Assembly: GCA_022376515.1 (NCBI GenBank)
Contig: WTXI01000011.1
Coordinates: forward strand, 372,001 to 436,000
DNA from: Lactifluus volemus
Taxonomy: Eukaryota > Basidiomycota > Agaricomycetes > Russulales > Russulaceae
Length of the DNA: 64,000 nucleotides
Direction: 5' to 3'
Position numbers and translations under genes: made by a program. The notes beneath the pieces are model-generated. The model was not told the origin of the DNA and ran no database searches. It was given only the letters and a program-made list of their open reading frames with translations. This document shows positions 34,073 to 47,821 of this stretch, in pieces (the stretch's first letter is position 1; every line of letters starts with the position of its first letter).

Positions 34073-34852
34073 TCAAGGGGCGGGATAGCGACTGGAGCCG
34101 CCGTACGAATACTGTAACGGATGAAGATTAATAACAAGGGCCATCAAGATGCGAGCGGAAATTCTCTACCTGATGTTGAGATGTGGATGCCTGCCCCATG
34201 ACTGGATTAGGACGACCCGACTGCTGATACACAGCAAACTCGGGGAAAGGCAAAGACAAGAATACTGCGCCGACGAGGAGAGACTGGGAGGACGAAGTCG
34301 GATATATCATTATTCCAGCACCTGGCAGATTTTCCATGCCCCAAGGTGCCATCGCCAACTAGACAACGTGCAATGATGAACACTTGGATGTCACGTGACA
34401 CGCGATTTGGAGCTCCAAACTCACCATCTGGTTTTCGAGTAGCATGCGACACAGATTGGAGAAATTGGCCTGATTCACTGCATTGGCGGCGGGATCGGAG
34501 AGGTTGTCCGGCATAAGCGCACAAACTGGCGGGGTGTACCGTTTGACCCAGGCTTTTACATCGTTGTGCTGCACCCGGCGTGCACTCATAAACACATTGA
34601 AGCGTCTTGGCCAAAGATCCATTCGACTGAACGCAGTTATGATGAGACTGCACTCAGAGCAACTTTGTTGGCGTCCAAATCATACCTCTCTCCGTCAGTC
34701 TCTGCTGCGGTGACATAGACCTCCTGAAAGACACCCTGGGCAGTGTTCATGAAGGTCAAGGTGAGAGTTCCTTGCCACGGTCGCCGTTGTTGCACTTGTT
34801 CTGCAGGTGGAGGTATGAGAGACTGGAGTTGCGTTGGAAGACGATACGCCAT
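34073..34852 (-). CDS. Uncharacterised protein, possible Med25/SPOC-like fold
   Basis: Four exons (34852-34686, 34626-34425, 34358-34170, 34111-34073) join in phase to 597 nt, 198 residues. The start MAYRLPTQLQSLIPPP is followed by RPWQGTLTLTFMNTAQG, then RRFNVFMSARRVQHNDVKAW, NLCRMLLENQM, IMIYPTSSSQSLLVGAVFL and a low-complexity tail ending SRYPAP. The pattern W-x-G-x-L at the start and a strand-like IMIYP...LLVGAVF late recalls Mediator Med25/PTOV or SPOC beta-barrel domains. This is a weak impression only. No signal peptide or membrane helix. All introns have consensus ends and no frame is broken, so a real gene is likely even though its role is unknown. Confidence 0.6.
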
Positions 34853-37649
34853 TGCTGTTGATGTCTAGATGGGCAAAACATCATCTCTTTTTAAGATGCT
34901 GGGATAAGCGAAGCTCTCAAGGCGAGGCATATTTCCAACCATTAAAATTTAAATAAATCGTGATTGTCACAAGCGTGAGGACCGGCGTCGGCGGATCTAC
35001 GCAGATATCGTCCTCCAATTGTTGACCATTCACGATTCGGGGAGGCAAAGTTCACCTACACTTGGCGACCAGTACACATTGATCTCTGAAATTTGTTGCC
35101 AAAAGGAAGATTCGCTGCAGCCGACATACGGGACGCCGCTCTCAGCAGCAATTTGTACCCCCCGACCCTCGTGGAAACACGATCAAACCCTATCTTTAAC
35201 GAGTGGTGTCTGGAACAGGAACGAATTGTGAAAGGCTAAAAAAAATTCAAGTCATTATAAGAGACATGCCGTCTCAACTGCCGCGGGCCAGTTTCACCCA
35301 GAATAGCCGCATGAGTACGAGAAACTCTATTCTGGACTGGGTCAGGCTCTCGAAGCAGAAAGGGGATTGTACACATACCTAATTTGGAAGATACCGGTAT
35401 CGATTACATGGATTGGGACTCTCGTGTGCCTTCGGGACCAGTCATCCATCAGACAGTGAAACTCTATGTGTCTAAACGAACCATTGATGTTTCCAAGGAG
35501 AACGATAAAGGGCTGGGTCTGCATCTGGCTCTCGCGATAGCTCTAGTTCCGGTCCGGGCTCTGGCTTGGCTCTAGCCTGCGCTTCCTGCAGGGTGGTCTA
35601 CGTTTACAGCCGAATTGACCGGATGATGCAGCTACTTGCTGAACGTCAAAACCAAAGGGGCACGTAAAACCTTGATGATGGTGTTGAAGGCTATCGTCAC
35701 GGAGGATCTTGACGGCGACGCTATGCCTATTCCCCAGATCTCAGTTGATCGTCAAGGCAACCAGGCCGAGTGCTGCTCGTCGCATGTGGTGTCCACGCGA
35801 GATGGCGTCCCTACTGTATTCCTTTTGTTAGAGGGAGAGGCGATTGGCGCACCAGGGTGAACAGTGAGAATCCCGTGAGGCGGCACAGACCTAGAACGTC
35901 GGATGTAACGCCAAACCTCGGCTTTTAGAGAAGGCGGATCTGTATACTTTGGGATTAACAAAATCGGTCGGCGCGAATTGGACAATCAGTGGCTGGGTTG
36001 GGCTGAGCGCGGAGCCACTCGAAAAGGAGACAGGTATGCCGCGGAGATACCGTCACGCACGATTCAGTTGCATATGTCATGCTTCTTGTGCCAATACTTT
36101 ACACCACTGTCGTTACAGTAATTGACATAATATTGAAACCCCTAGAAGTTAGAGCATGAGAAAGAAACTAACGAGACATCCCTCGTGAGAAAGCCATCGT
36201 AACGCACGTCACGGGCGCCGCGGCCGCCACACGCAGAAGGCTGTAAATAGGTAAGTATCCTTCGGAACGCTTCAGGGTAGTATCAGTTGAGCAACTCATG
36301 CAAGTTACGAAACTGTACCCCTTGCAATTCAGCATAAATTTCAGTGGCTGTGCCCACGCGGCCCGACTCGCCCGATTTGAAGTTTTCTTGCTGTTTCCGG
36401 TCGATTGCTCCCTGCACCGACGCGGAGTACTCCTTTGTCGTAGACGGCGACTTGAGGCACAGAGTGACGCAAGCAACTGCGCGTGCTTTTGCAGGCCGAT
36501 CAGGTGCCTGTCTAACAATATGCCCTGTCGCTGTTCACCCTCTGTAAAAACGATTGTCAAATTTTTTTTTTTGATAACCGGGCCTAAAAGGCGATAGGCG
36601 CCCATTGATTATTTTAACGGGTACGTTTTGACTTTCCACTACTGACCATTTTAGCGATATCATTTGCGACGATACCTGGTGGGACATGTTTCATGGTGCC
36701 GCGAGTTAATTGGGCGCTCTTTTCGTGACCACAAGAAAGGGCATGAGACGGAAATTATTCGTGGGCGATGTTTGAGTGGTTACTGGATGTAATGACCTCC
36801 ATATGCCTCGGGTCCATAAGCGCGCGTTTGTACGTGTGAGCAGAAAGATGCCGTGTTTGGGGTTCGGTCTCCTGATGGGAGCGAAGAATTGACCGCTAGG
36901 GTTTAAAGCCAAATTCCAATTCAGAACAGTGAGACATATCAGAGTATGACGTGAAGAAAGAACAAAGAGAACGAGGAAATGGATAGGAAGAATATTCAGC
37001 CGCGGTTACAAGAGAAGATAACTTTTGGGTCTCTAGTGAAACACCAACCCAGGTGATGTTAACACGACGAGCGGATTCCGACTCGGTCCTTAGGCTTGTA
37101 AGATAGATAGTTTATCGATAACTCACCGGTCGACAGACGGTGACTTTTTTCACACCGGATTCTAGAGGGTCATCAGAGCAAGTTTGTCCGTAGGGGTATA
37201 ATCCGCATGGCAACACTCGTACGGCAACGAATCTGTAAAAGTAGTTTCACGAGCGAACGGATGCATGAAGGTACGATGCATCCCCATGCTATCAAGAATA
37301 ACAAACATATTCATTGCGTAATTTCGGGCATTGCGGCGTTGCAAACTACAGCAGCGCGCTCCGGAGATGTCAGAACTACCGTCGGCCGAAGTGGCGCTCC
37401 CGTGTGAAGGTCTTGACCTACAGTAGGGCGAGAGTCGGAGGATATGTGTCAAACTTCCCGGAGAAAAAAAAAAAGAAAGGCCTAGGTGTCGTATCTTCAA
37501 GGGTGTGCGGCGTTCAGTTGCTGTAATGCAAAATAAAATATGGTCATGACTTGGACTGTCAAGTAGATAACTTAGAAATTGGCTTCACGAGAGACACGGT
37601 CATGTGCCTTTTTGACACGTGCGAGTAACGCGTAACGCATAACAGCTCT
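34853..37649. other. Gene-poor 2.8 kb
   Basis: No gene could be built. Frames of up to 145 codons (for example 36168-36605 minus) have no recognised motif and no convincing splice partners. A run of T/A repeats lies near 36560. The stretch may hold regulatory DNA of the flanking genes or decayed sequence. Confidence 0.45.
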
Positions 37650-39140
37650 ATGTCTAGACCTCAACGACTTATATCTAGTCGTCTGGGAAAGACAGTCCGT
37701 CAGGTACTCGCGTCAAAACCTGATAAAGAGACAATACAGGTGCATGGATGGGTCAAATCAGTCCGACTGCAAAAGAGGATCGCGTTCGCGATGATTCATG
37801 ATGGTACAACGTCGAAAAGTCTTCAAGTAGTTTTCCAAGACCCAAAATATGCAAAGGTGTCAGTACGCCCATTTTTCGACAAGAAATTCTAATATAGTTT
37901 TATCAAAAGGTTGACAAATGGCACAAGCGTTCGCCTGACAGGTGTCCTGGCGTCAAGTCCCGGCTCAGGCCAGGATAGTGAGCTACATGCAGAATCCGTG
38001 GAGGTACTGGGCGCGTGTGACCCGGAGGTGCTCATAATTTTCACTCAAATGTTCAGTGCCGCTCACCCCCTTGCTGCTAGATCTATCCCATACAGAAGCA
38101 AACACTTACTACAGAATATCTTCGAGACCATGCCCACTTGCGAGTTCGCACTGACGTTCAAGGTGCAGTGCTGAGACTCCGCGATGCAGTCATGCGCTCT
38201 TTGAGCGAATTTTTTCAATGCAATGATTTCATCTACGCCCATACGCCTATCATTACTTCCAACGACGCTGAGGGCGCTGGCGAGACCTTTCGCGTGGCAC
38301 CCGTTCCGTCTCGCTTGGCCAGTCCAAGTACGACAACGCAAGACCCAGAATTCTTCAACAAGCCGTCGTACCTGACGGTTTCGTCACAACTACATCTCGA
38401 AGTCCTATCGAACGCAGTAGCCCGTGTCTGGACCCTATCTCCCTGTTTCCGGGCCGAACGCTCACAAACTTCGAGACACCTCGCCGAATTCTGGATGCTA
38501 GAGGCTGAATGGGCCTTTGTCCGCACGGTGATGATTTATGCAACGTCACGGAGGCTTCTATCAAGCATGTCTTGCGACTGGAAGTCTCGGACCGAGATCT
38601 TTTACAAAAAGAGATCAACTCGTCGTGGCGGCGACCCCCGCCGCAGCATCCGAAGTACCGTGGGTACGGATCACGTACACTGATGCGATTCACGAGCTCC
38701 AGAAGAGCGGTACTCGATTCGAGTTTGCACCCCGTTGGGGCGCGCCGCTTCAGAGCGAGCATGAACGTTGGCTTGCAGAGTCATTTGCTCGTGGACCCAT
38801 CTTTGTGACGGACTATCCCTCTGCCATCAAACCGTTTTACATGCGCCAAAATGATGATGGCAAGACGGTTGCATGCTTTGATCTACTCGTACCGCACGTT
38901 GGCGAGCTTGCTGGGGGATCCCTACGTGAAGAGCGGTCGGCTCTACTTGGGGCCGCTATTAAGCGGCAGGGGTTAGACGAGGGGGCGTACCGATGGTACA
39001 CTGAATTGCGCAAGTTCGGCGGTGCGCCTCATGGCGGATACGGAATGGGGTTTGAGCGGCTGATAAGTTGGCTCGGGGGGATTGAGAACGTGCGTGAATG
39101 TATTCCAATGCCGCGATGGTCGGGTAGGATGCTGCTATGA
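37650..39140 (+). CDS. Asparaginyl-tRNA synthetase, probably mitochondrial (apparent 1-base losses)
   Basis: Class IIb synthetase that charges tRNA-Asn. The N-terminal OB-fold is clear: ETIQVHGWVKSVRLQKRIAF, HDGTTSKSLQVVF, NGTSVRLTGVLASSPG. The catalytic part holds EYLRDHAHLRVRTDVQGAVL (motif 1 region), SNDAEGAGETF, the motif 2 region LSPCFRAERSQTSRHLAEFWMLEAE, ITYTDAIHELQ, FVTDYPSAIKPFYMRQNDDG, and motif 3 GGYGMGFERLISWLGG, ending CIPMPRWSGR. The short form without the eukaryotic cytosolic extension suggests the organellar enzyme (SLM5 type). Single bases appear lost near 38528 and 38614. The join after DPKYAK (37856) to NGTSVRL (about 37910) is also out of phase and unresolved. The second intron (38027-38078) is clean. 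Confidence 0.88.
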
Positions 39141-39361
39141 GCTACATCAATAACGATATTAGGGAATTGCAAACCCCCCAGATCTTAGTTCTGACTTTGT
39201 AAATAACTGCAGCCGCCTCTTTCCAGACCTGCATTACCCTTATTTTTCGTTACGCATGCTTAGGCACGCGGACTGTGCTTCGTACAGAACAAAGTCGAGG
39301 AGCATAGTCATATTGGTATAATTCTCCAGGTATGTACATATACGAGCTGCCGAGATACATC

Positions 39362-40874
<1,513 letters not shown>

Positions 40875-41242
40875 GAGAGAGTGTGAGTTGGAAAGTCGCG
40901 TATTGTTTGACGGATTGATAAAAGAAAAAGGCTCAAGTTAAGGACGCCACTATTTTCTGCCACGGGATCGCACCTCATACCCCATCAGACATCAAACGAT
41001 TTATTATTGTTTGTTGAAGATATTATTTTTAAAAAAAAAAAGAGCCTGAGGCTGAAGCTCAGAGCCTGACTCGGTGAGATTCTGTCAGGGTCAGCCGTTT
41101 TGCCGCCCTTTACCAATTTTGGTCACTTGCACGTCGCTTACCTCCAACTGCTCCTCCTCGGACGATCCAGTGAATCATTCCCCACATATCTTTCTACCTC
41201 ATACCGAATAGTAGTATCTTACTATTAAACGCCCTTCAACTC

Positions 41243-43590
41243 ATGCCTGTTCTTGACAAAGTAACCGATCATGACCCCAACCGTGACTTGGAGCGGGAGA
41301 AAGACCGCGACAGAGAAGGTAAAGATCGTGAAAAAGGCCCGAAAGCAAAGCCTTCTACCAAAAGTATGCTTTTACCAACCCGTCTCTTGGCACCTCACTT
41401 AATCCGGCTCTTCCGTCCTTCAGCCAAGGATCTGTCCCACGTGCCATGCAAATTCTTCAAGGTGGGCTCCTGTACCGCTGGGGTCTCATGTCCGTTTTCC
41501 CATGTAAGCAACGAACCTGGGCAATCAAAAGGCGTTTGCGCTTGGTTCGTCAAGGGGAACTGCAAATTTGGTCACAAATGCGCGCTCGCACACATTTTGC
41601 CCGGTCAGAGCATGTCCATGGATCGTAAAAACAAGAAAGCCGCCCAATTGGCCGCCAATGCGAACGGACAGTCCAAGGAGGGTGCAAAGGGTGCAAAGTC
41701 CAAATCTGGATCTCAAACTGGCGCTGGGAGTGGGGCTTCTGGAGGCAGCAGCTCGACGCGTAACCCACTTCTCTCTGGCTCAACCGCCCCCACTCGGATC
41801 CTCCAGGGTTCGGCACGTGGGCCTATGCCGATACCGCTTAAAGCGGCTGTGTCTCCATCTGCTCCTGCGCCCCCCGTGCAAGATACCGACTTTGCATCGT
41901 ACGGACTACCCGACGAGAGCAACAAGCTTCCGACCGCCCCCGCACAGAACAAGTCCTTCACTTCGCCGTCGAACGACGGCAGTCCTCTTCCAGCCATTGA
42001 CGATCCGCCTCCAGATGCCCATCCTGAACAGGAAACACTGGCTGCGCCGAATGCATCCTCCTCCCCCCTCCCATTGTACAGCCCATCCGCACCGCGTCAG
42101 ATGCGTTTACCCCCAAATCCGACGGATCTCGGACCTATCGGTTCTCCTCGTTCAGTATCTTCGCATGGTCAAGTTGCCCGTGTCAACGGTTTTTCTCCCG
42201 GAACATCGCCATCTCAGGGTGCGGCTGTCCTATCAACATCGCCCTTTTCTGCTCCCGGCGCACAGTCCGTTTTCTTTTCGTACGAAAATAAACCCAACCC
42301 TTCAGACGATCTCAAACCACGTTCTGGCATCGCCGCTTCATTGGGTGCAGCGCACCCCTGGCATTCAGACCTTCCCCGGGGGGTGCTCAGGACGACTTTG
42401 GGGGCGAGATTGTTGTCGAAGATGATGATCTGGAAGAACTTGTGCCTGGCTCCTTGAGTGAGCTGCTAACCCCAGAGGAGAAATCGCGGAGGTATTCTCG
42501 GACGCATCCCGCAAATGTGACGACCGGTACACCATGGGGTGCCCATCCACGCCCGAGTGCTGAAACACACCATCACCGGTACTCACGCTCAGTGCCAGCT
42601 CCGTCATTGCTCGGAGATATCAAGTCAATTTGGTCCGAGGGTAGTCAGGGCGTGATTGTCTCTCCACGCAAAGGTGGGATGGACGTTGGCGCTCCTGGAG
42701 GCGCCCTTCCAGCTGTTGGTAGTGCCACCCCTAACTCATTCAGATCCGCATCCGCATTTGGTGGCCATTCTCTCGCTGATGATCACATCAATTCGTTTTT
42801 GTCACCCTCTAATGCTTCAGCTGCTTTCCTCCCGGGCAACTACCAGAATTATTTAAATTCGAGAAACGGTGCGCCCCGCGCAGGATTGACGACCGGAGTT
42901 TCGGGTTTCCGTGGGCAGGCGCCCAGCAGCGTTAACGGTTCCTCGAACGTGAATGCGGCTAACCTTCTTGCCCGGATCAACGACCCTGCCCCTGCCCCTC
43001 TCGCCCAACGTCAGCCATTCGATGGGACCTCGGAAAGTCTCGGTAACCAGCCTTTCCAACTTGGACGGCCTATTCCTGCCGGAGGTGACGTTATTCGAGG
43101 CAACGGAGAGGATGGTAGGAACGTCCTTTCCCCATCCGCCCGTGCCCTTCAAGCGCACGCGCCAGGACAAAGCCTGCCTCAGGGTCTTGCGGCGGGCTAC
43201 TCTCGCATTCATGCGCTACCGCCTCCTCTCGGCGTTGCCTCACCGGTTGCTTCGAGCACCTTTACACCATCGCAGCCTAATTCCTTCGTGCCCAGCACAA
43301 GCTTCCAAGCTAATGCGAGCGAGCGAGTGCAGTTCTCCGAGTGGATAGGCATGTCACCTGGCGTGCACGCGCCCTCGAACACCCATTCTCATACAGTTCC
43401 CGGTTTGGAATCGCTGGCGTCGCGCCCGCAGTACACGAATGTCACTGTTGGGGGTCGACCGCCAGTGGGACCAGGCAGTGTTGCAGCGAGCCGAAACACA
43501 AGCGGGAAGAGCTGGGGCACCCCACTGAGCCCGCTCAGTAGACCAGTCGTCACTGGAGATGACGACGATCTCTTCGATATGGACAGATAG
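41243..43590 (+). CDS. CCCH zinc-finger protein (one apparent 1-base loss)
   Basis: Single-exon gene of 2348 nt; one base added near 42377 gives 783 codons. A Lys/Arg/Asp/Glu-rich N-terminus (residues 10-35) precedes two tandem CCCH fingers at about residues 66-115: CKFFKVGSCTAGVSCPFSH and CAWFVKGNCKFGHKCALAH. The rest (over 650 residues) is low-complexity and rich in Ser, Pro, Ala and Asn, with a short acidic island (EIVVEDDDLEELV) just after the frame break and an acidic end (VTGDDDDLFDMDR). The layout matches fungal Lee1/CPS3-type putative RNA-binding regulators. The run of C and G at the break point (cttccccgggggg) is a classic place for a lost base. Divergent from the MAP kinase gene. 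Confidence 0.83.
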
Positions 43591-43826
43591 TGTTCAGTAA
43601 AGATAGGAATCACGGAGTACGTGTATGTTTGAAGTTATCACGACGACTGTTTCTTTCTTTCTTTCTCTTTCTTTTTTTTTTTGGCCATACCCAAGCAAAG
43701 AGAGTGATGGGACGCGATTCTTGATTGGCATTTCTTCTTTTTTCTTTTTTGTACGATTAATCCGATAAATTACTCGAATTGTATACCGGCCCCGGCCCGG
43801 ATTTACACACTTTGATTTCATGGTCA

Positions 43827-46038
43827 ATGGCTTCAAGAAAGAGGTTAAAATCACAAGATGAAGAACATTTAAAGCAGCTCGAAGATAGACTAATAGAGTC
43901 GATATTCGCAAATACTTCCTTGAATCCCCTTGCAGACCTCACTTCACTTGCTGCCTCTCTCGATCACCCACGCCTTGTCCTCAAAGCCATCTATGCCGTT
44001 TACCGTGTCTTTGTCTTGGTAATTTCCAAGGGTTATCTCGAAAACTCAACGGATGAACAAGTAAAGGTAGTGCGAACATGGTTATTTGACCGGCTGGACG
44101 AATACACCCGTTTCTTGTGTGGCCTTCTCAACGATGACGAATCTCTCCTCAGGGTCTGTCATTCTGCGATTTTTCACAACATTTCACTGTCTCATATTCA
44201 ACACAGATCTCAGCGCTCAATATCCTCATGTCGCTCTTGAAGCATCTTTCCACCTCCCTAAGTAGATCATCACCCAAGCCTCAATTCCATGTATCACATT
44301 TCAGAAAGGTCATCGGCGCGTTGTTGATGTGTCCTCCCTCTGCGCGTGGTGGAAAAAATTGGACGGTCGAGGAGGAACCACCTCATGGAGAACTTGACGC
44401 AGAAGTGAGGGATATGTTTGTCACGAGGTGGTTGAATGTCCATTCCGATGTTCGGTGGTTCTTTTTGAGAGACGCAGAGTATGCTTCTTCTTGTCTCTGC
44501 CGTCTGGCGACGATTAACAAGCCCAAAACGATTCTAGACCGATACTCTCGTCTCGTTCGCCCAAAACAAGCACCCATGTTCCCGAAAATCTTCTCTCCCT
44601 TCTCGAGAAGCTCGACTCATTCCCAGCCGCACAGTCGGACCTAAAGTCTTGGTGGATAGAAGAATTGCAAGCCAAGCCAAAGCCCTCAAAATCGAAAAAA
44701 GCCCAAACCGGCGGCCCTGGTCCTGACGATTCAGGAGGGTCCGACAACGAAAGTAATGCGATCGAAGAGGACGATTGGCGTAAATTCTTTGATGATCAAG
44801 ACGAGTCGCAGCAGGCAAAGGAGAAGAAACCGTCAGAGCCATCGACGCGTCTACGTCAGCTGACCGTCCATCAATCGTTGCATTCTTTGGCATCCCATCG
44901 CGCCGTGTTCACCCGCCTCTGGCTGCGCTTACTACCACGGCTGTCCGGCGACGAGAGCGCCGCAAGTGCTTTCTCTCTCCGGGTGTTGAATGTCATGCAT
45001 CACGGTGTTATGCCACATCTTACGAGGCCAGTACTGGTAATGGACTGGGTAGGTGCGCGTGTGGATCATGGTAAGAGTTCAATCTTGTGCTTTCTTTTCA
45101 ACTCCTGGTCTGATGCACGCGCGCACAGGTGGCGTCGTCGGCTTGCTCGCACTCAACACCTTATTCATTTTGATGCAAGAGTACAATCTGTTAGTCGCCA
45201 AACTTCCACTAGTTGACTCTGGCTTACTACGTTGCGATAGGGATTATCCATCTTTCTACACCCGTTTATATGCTTTCCTCGACCATGACCTTCTACACCT
45301 CAAACACCGAAGCCGATTTTTCCGTCTTGCGGAGCTGTTTCTGAGCTCTACGTCAGTATTTTAGCTGGTCATAAATTTCAAAATTCATTTTGGCCTTTGA
45401 TTCCTCAGACATCTACCCGCAACGCTTCTCGCATCGTTTGTCAAGCGTCTTTCTCGCTTGTCGCTCACAGCACCACCCTCTAGTATCGTCATTACGATCC
45501 CATTCGTTTATAACATACTCAAGCGCCATCCTGCACTGATGTGCTTGATTCACCGCGAGGGGGAAGACTCGGAGCCCTTTGAAGGTGCGCTATTTTATTT
45601 TTTCCCCAAGCATCCTCCTCTTGCCCACATAACATCATCGCACAGACCCCTTTTTGGCCGATGAACCCAATCCGAACTTGACAAATGCCCTCGATTCTTC
45701 ACTTTGGGAATTGTATTCGCATAAAAATCACTATCATGTGGGGGTGTCGACGCTGGCACGCATATTTGAAGAGGCTTTCACCAAGCCGAGCTACCCCATG
45801 GAGGACTTTTTGGACCACACATACGCTACGGTGCGTTTGGGAACTACGCCGCAACTCGCTCGTTACTGCGGTTGATGTTGAGATGTTCTGTCTATAGCTT
45901 ATCGAAGGGGAGCTCAAGCGCCGGATCAAGAAGGATCCTGCAGTAGAAATCGACGAGCCCGATGGTATCTTCAAAACGAGGGACGATACGCAGCTTGTCT
46001 CTGAGCGTCACATCGTCGAAAGCCTTTGGACGTTTTAG
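43827..46038 (+). CDS. NOC4: NOC4 nucleolar ribosome-biogenesis protein
   Basis: Eight exons (43827-44153, 44207-44478, 44538-45070, 45129-45189, 45241-45351, 45409-45584, 45646-45830, 45898-46038) total 1806 nt, 601 residues, with no disruption. The Noc/CBF domain is in the second half: GVVGLLALNTLFILMQEYN, DYPSFYTRLYAFLDHD, RFFRLAELFLSSTHLPATL, FVKRLSRLSL, IPFVYNILKRHP. Further hallmarks are LWELYSHKNHYHVGVSTLA and a C-terminal ERHIVESLWTF. Noc4 with Nop14 drives maturation and export of the 40S subunit. A charged Lys/Asp/Glu linker (residues ~210-280) looks disordered. The start MASRKRLKSQDEEH is preferred over an in-frame ATG 48 bp upstream. Confidence 0.9.
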
Positions 46039-46125
46039 CCCATCCGGTCTAGCGATTTTAGATTGGTACAACATACGCTACATTACCACCCTGATCCTTA
46101 CAACATATGAAAGACATGCATGTGA

Positions 46126-47554
46126 TCATCCCAGTGCCTCTTCTTCGTCTTCATCTCCCGAGACCTCTGCATTCTCGCGGCCTGCCTTTGCCATAAGTTG
46201 CGCGAGATCCTGCTCGTCCGTTTCTGATACAGCTTTTGGCTGAAAGAATACGTGAGATGCCAAGGAGAAGCACGATCCCGAGTTGAATCGTTACCTTCAT
46301 CTTGACGAGGAGATTTCCTCCCAGCTTTTCAATTGTACCCTGAATGGACTCAATGGCACGCTCTAGACGCTCAACCGCAGCGTACTGTCACATTCGTCAG
46401 ATCATGCAACGGCATGCACTAACGGCAACCTCATCACGAACCTTGTCGGTCGCATTTGTGCTAAGGACGTATAACGGCGGTGCAACGAGCTTAGCTTTGA
46501 TGGGGACGGCTTCAGTACTCGCCTCCTCGCCCGCCCTAAGAGCCTTTTTGATCGCTTCGATACCAGTAGGCGTATAACATGTCAACTCGATGTCCGCACG
46601 CAACTTGACGGGCTGCGGGGTCAATCGACGCGCAATAGTGGCCATCAAGAGGCCATAAGTCGCTTGTGGTACGGGTTGGGGGAGCGTGGCAAAAACGGCA
46701 TCTGATTCTCTGCACAACGGTAAAGGAGGGAACAAAAATAATAAGAGATTGAGTACGTGGTAGAGGGAGTATAAAAGGGGACTTGCGTCAACGCGAGCTT
46801 GAACGCATCGTACACATTCCCGTATTTTCGACCGAGCGGCCAGGCGATATGCTCGTACAACTTTTCCAGACGTTCCTCCTCGGTTGGGCCAACAGCGGCA
46901 GACGGTGGTGGTAGCGAGGCAACAACTTCGTCCGTGGTTGTAGCAGTGACCTCACCGTGTTTCTCATGGTCCTTGCCCTTCTTGGATCCAGCCGGAGTTG
47001 TTGTTGTTGTTGTATCAGCACCGCCGCCACGACCACCACTGCCCTCAGCATCATGGTCAAAAGTGGGTAATCGAGAGCGACATGTCGCATGATCGACGAT
47101 ACAGTACGAGCTTTCATGAAGCGCTCTTCACATTTCGTAATATCTTCTGGTGAAACTCGACGTTTCGACAGGTCGATATAACCTGTCGATTTGACACAGA
47201 GATTGCACAAAAAAAATCAGAGATCGAGTTTTTTTTAACAGTTAAAAATATGAGGCAACCTTTTTCTTTGTCCACGCGTAGCACGACGACGACTTCGTTG
47301 CGACCGACACGGATCAGCTTTTGGATGGACCTGATGCGGCGACGGGAAAGTTCGGAGAGCAAGATCATCCCCTCGATATTGTCATACTCGAGCTATAAAA
47401 TCGTGCATACATTCGAGTCCCGTCGTATGAACGCGCAAGGAAGTGAGGAAACGCGACGCACCAACTTGACGTATGCACCCATCTCGGCAATCTGCCGGAC
47501 TTGCACCATGACAAGCTCATCGACTTCTGGATATCGTGCCTCGTAATAACGCAT
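46126..47554 (-). CDS. SUI2: Translation initiation factor eIF2 alpha with an internal insertion
   Basis: Alpha subunit of eIF2, which brings initiator tRNA to the ribosome and is the target of Gcn2. Exons 47554-47462, 47392-47260, 47182-46787, 46709-46424, 46384-46295, 46239-46126. The S1 domain ([20 protein letters not shown]) holds the Ser51 regulatory site [17 protein letters not shown], then [14 protein letters not shown]. The C-terminal half shows [18 protein letters not shown] and the usual acidic end [10 protein letters not shown]. Between SSIMRHV and [14 protein letters not shown] lies a ~65-residue Gly/Thr/Ala/Lys-rich insertion. One base seems lost near 47089 (1112 nt + 1 = 371 codons); a 38-nt intron there would also restore frame. 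The intron at 46786-46710 has a GCAAGT donor. Convergent with NOC4, 87 bp between stops. Confidence 0.92.
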
Positions 47555-47821
47555 TTGCGGTTGGGATAGAGGTTGCTGCTGTGGAAGGTAGCAGGGTGAT
47601 TATATAATCAGATGAATCGTTTCAGTACTCGAACTCGGATATACAATTGGATCGTTCTAATGTATTGGGTGAGAGTAAGGAAACATTAAAACGACTGTGA
47701 TTGTAGCTAGTGCATGTATTTCAGCTACTTCCAGATAGAAAGGGGGGAAAAAAAGGAGTGAGCGGTTGTAAGTAATGTATTGTTCAATGAAAAACATATC
47801 ATAAGAAAAAACAGTAACGCC

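Noticed and set aside
36168..36605. 145-codon minus-strand frame
   Set aside because: Composition and lack of motifs or splice sites suggest a chance frame.
37440..37475. A-rich run as a retroelement poly(A) tail
   Set aside because: Only about 12 A with no upstream reverse-transcriptase or other element features and no visible duplication.
41568..42425. Plus-strand frame of 285 codons overlapping the CCCH gene
   Set aside because: It is an alternative frame of the Ser/Pro-rich part; the zinc fingers and most of the open length are in the annotated frame.
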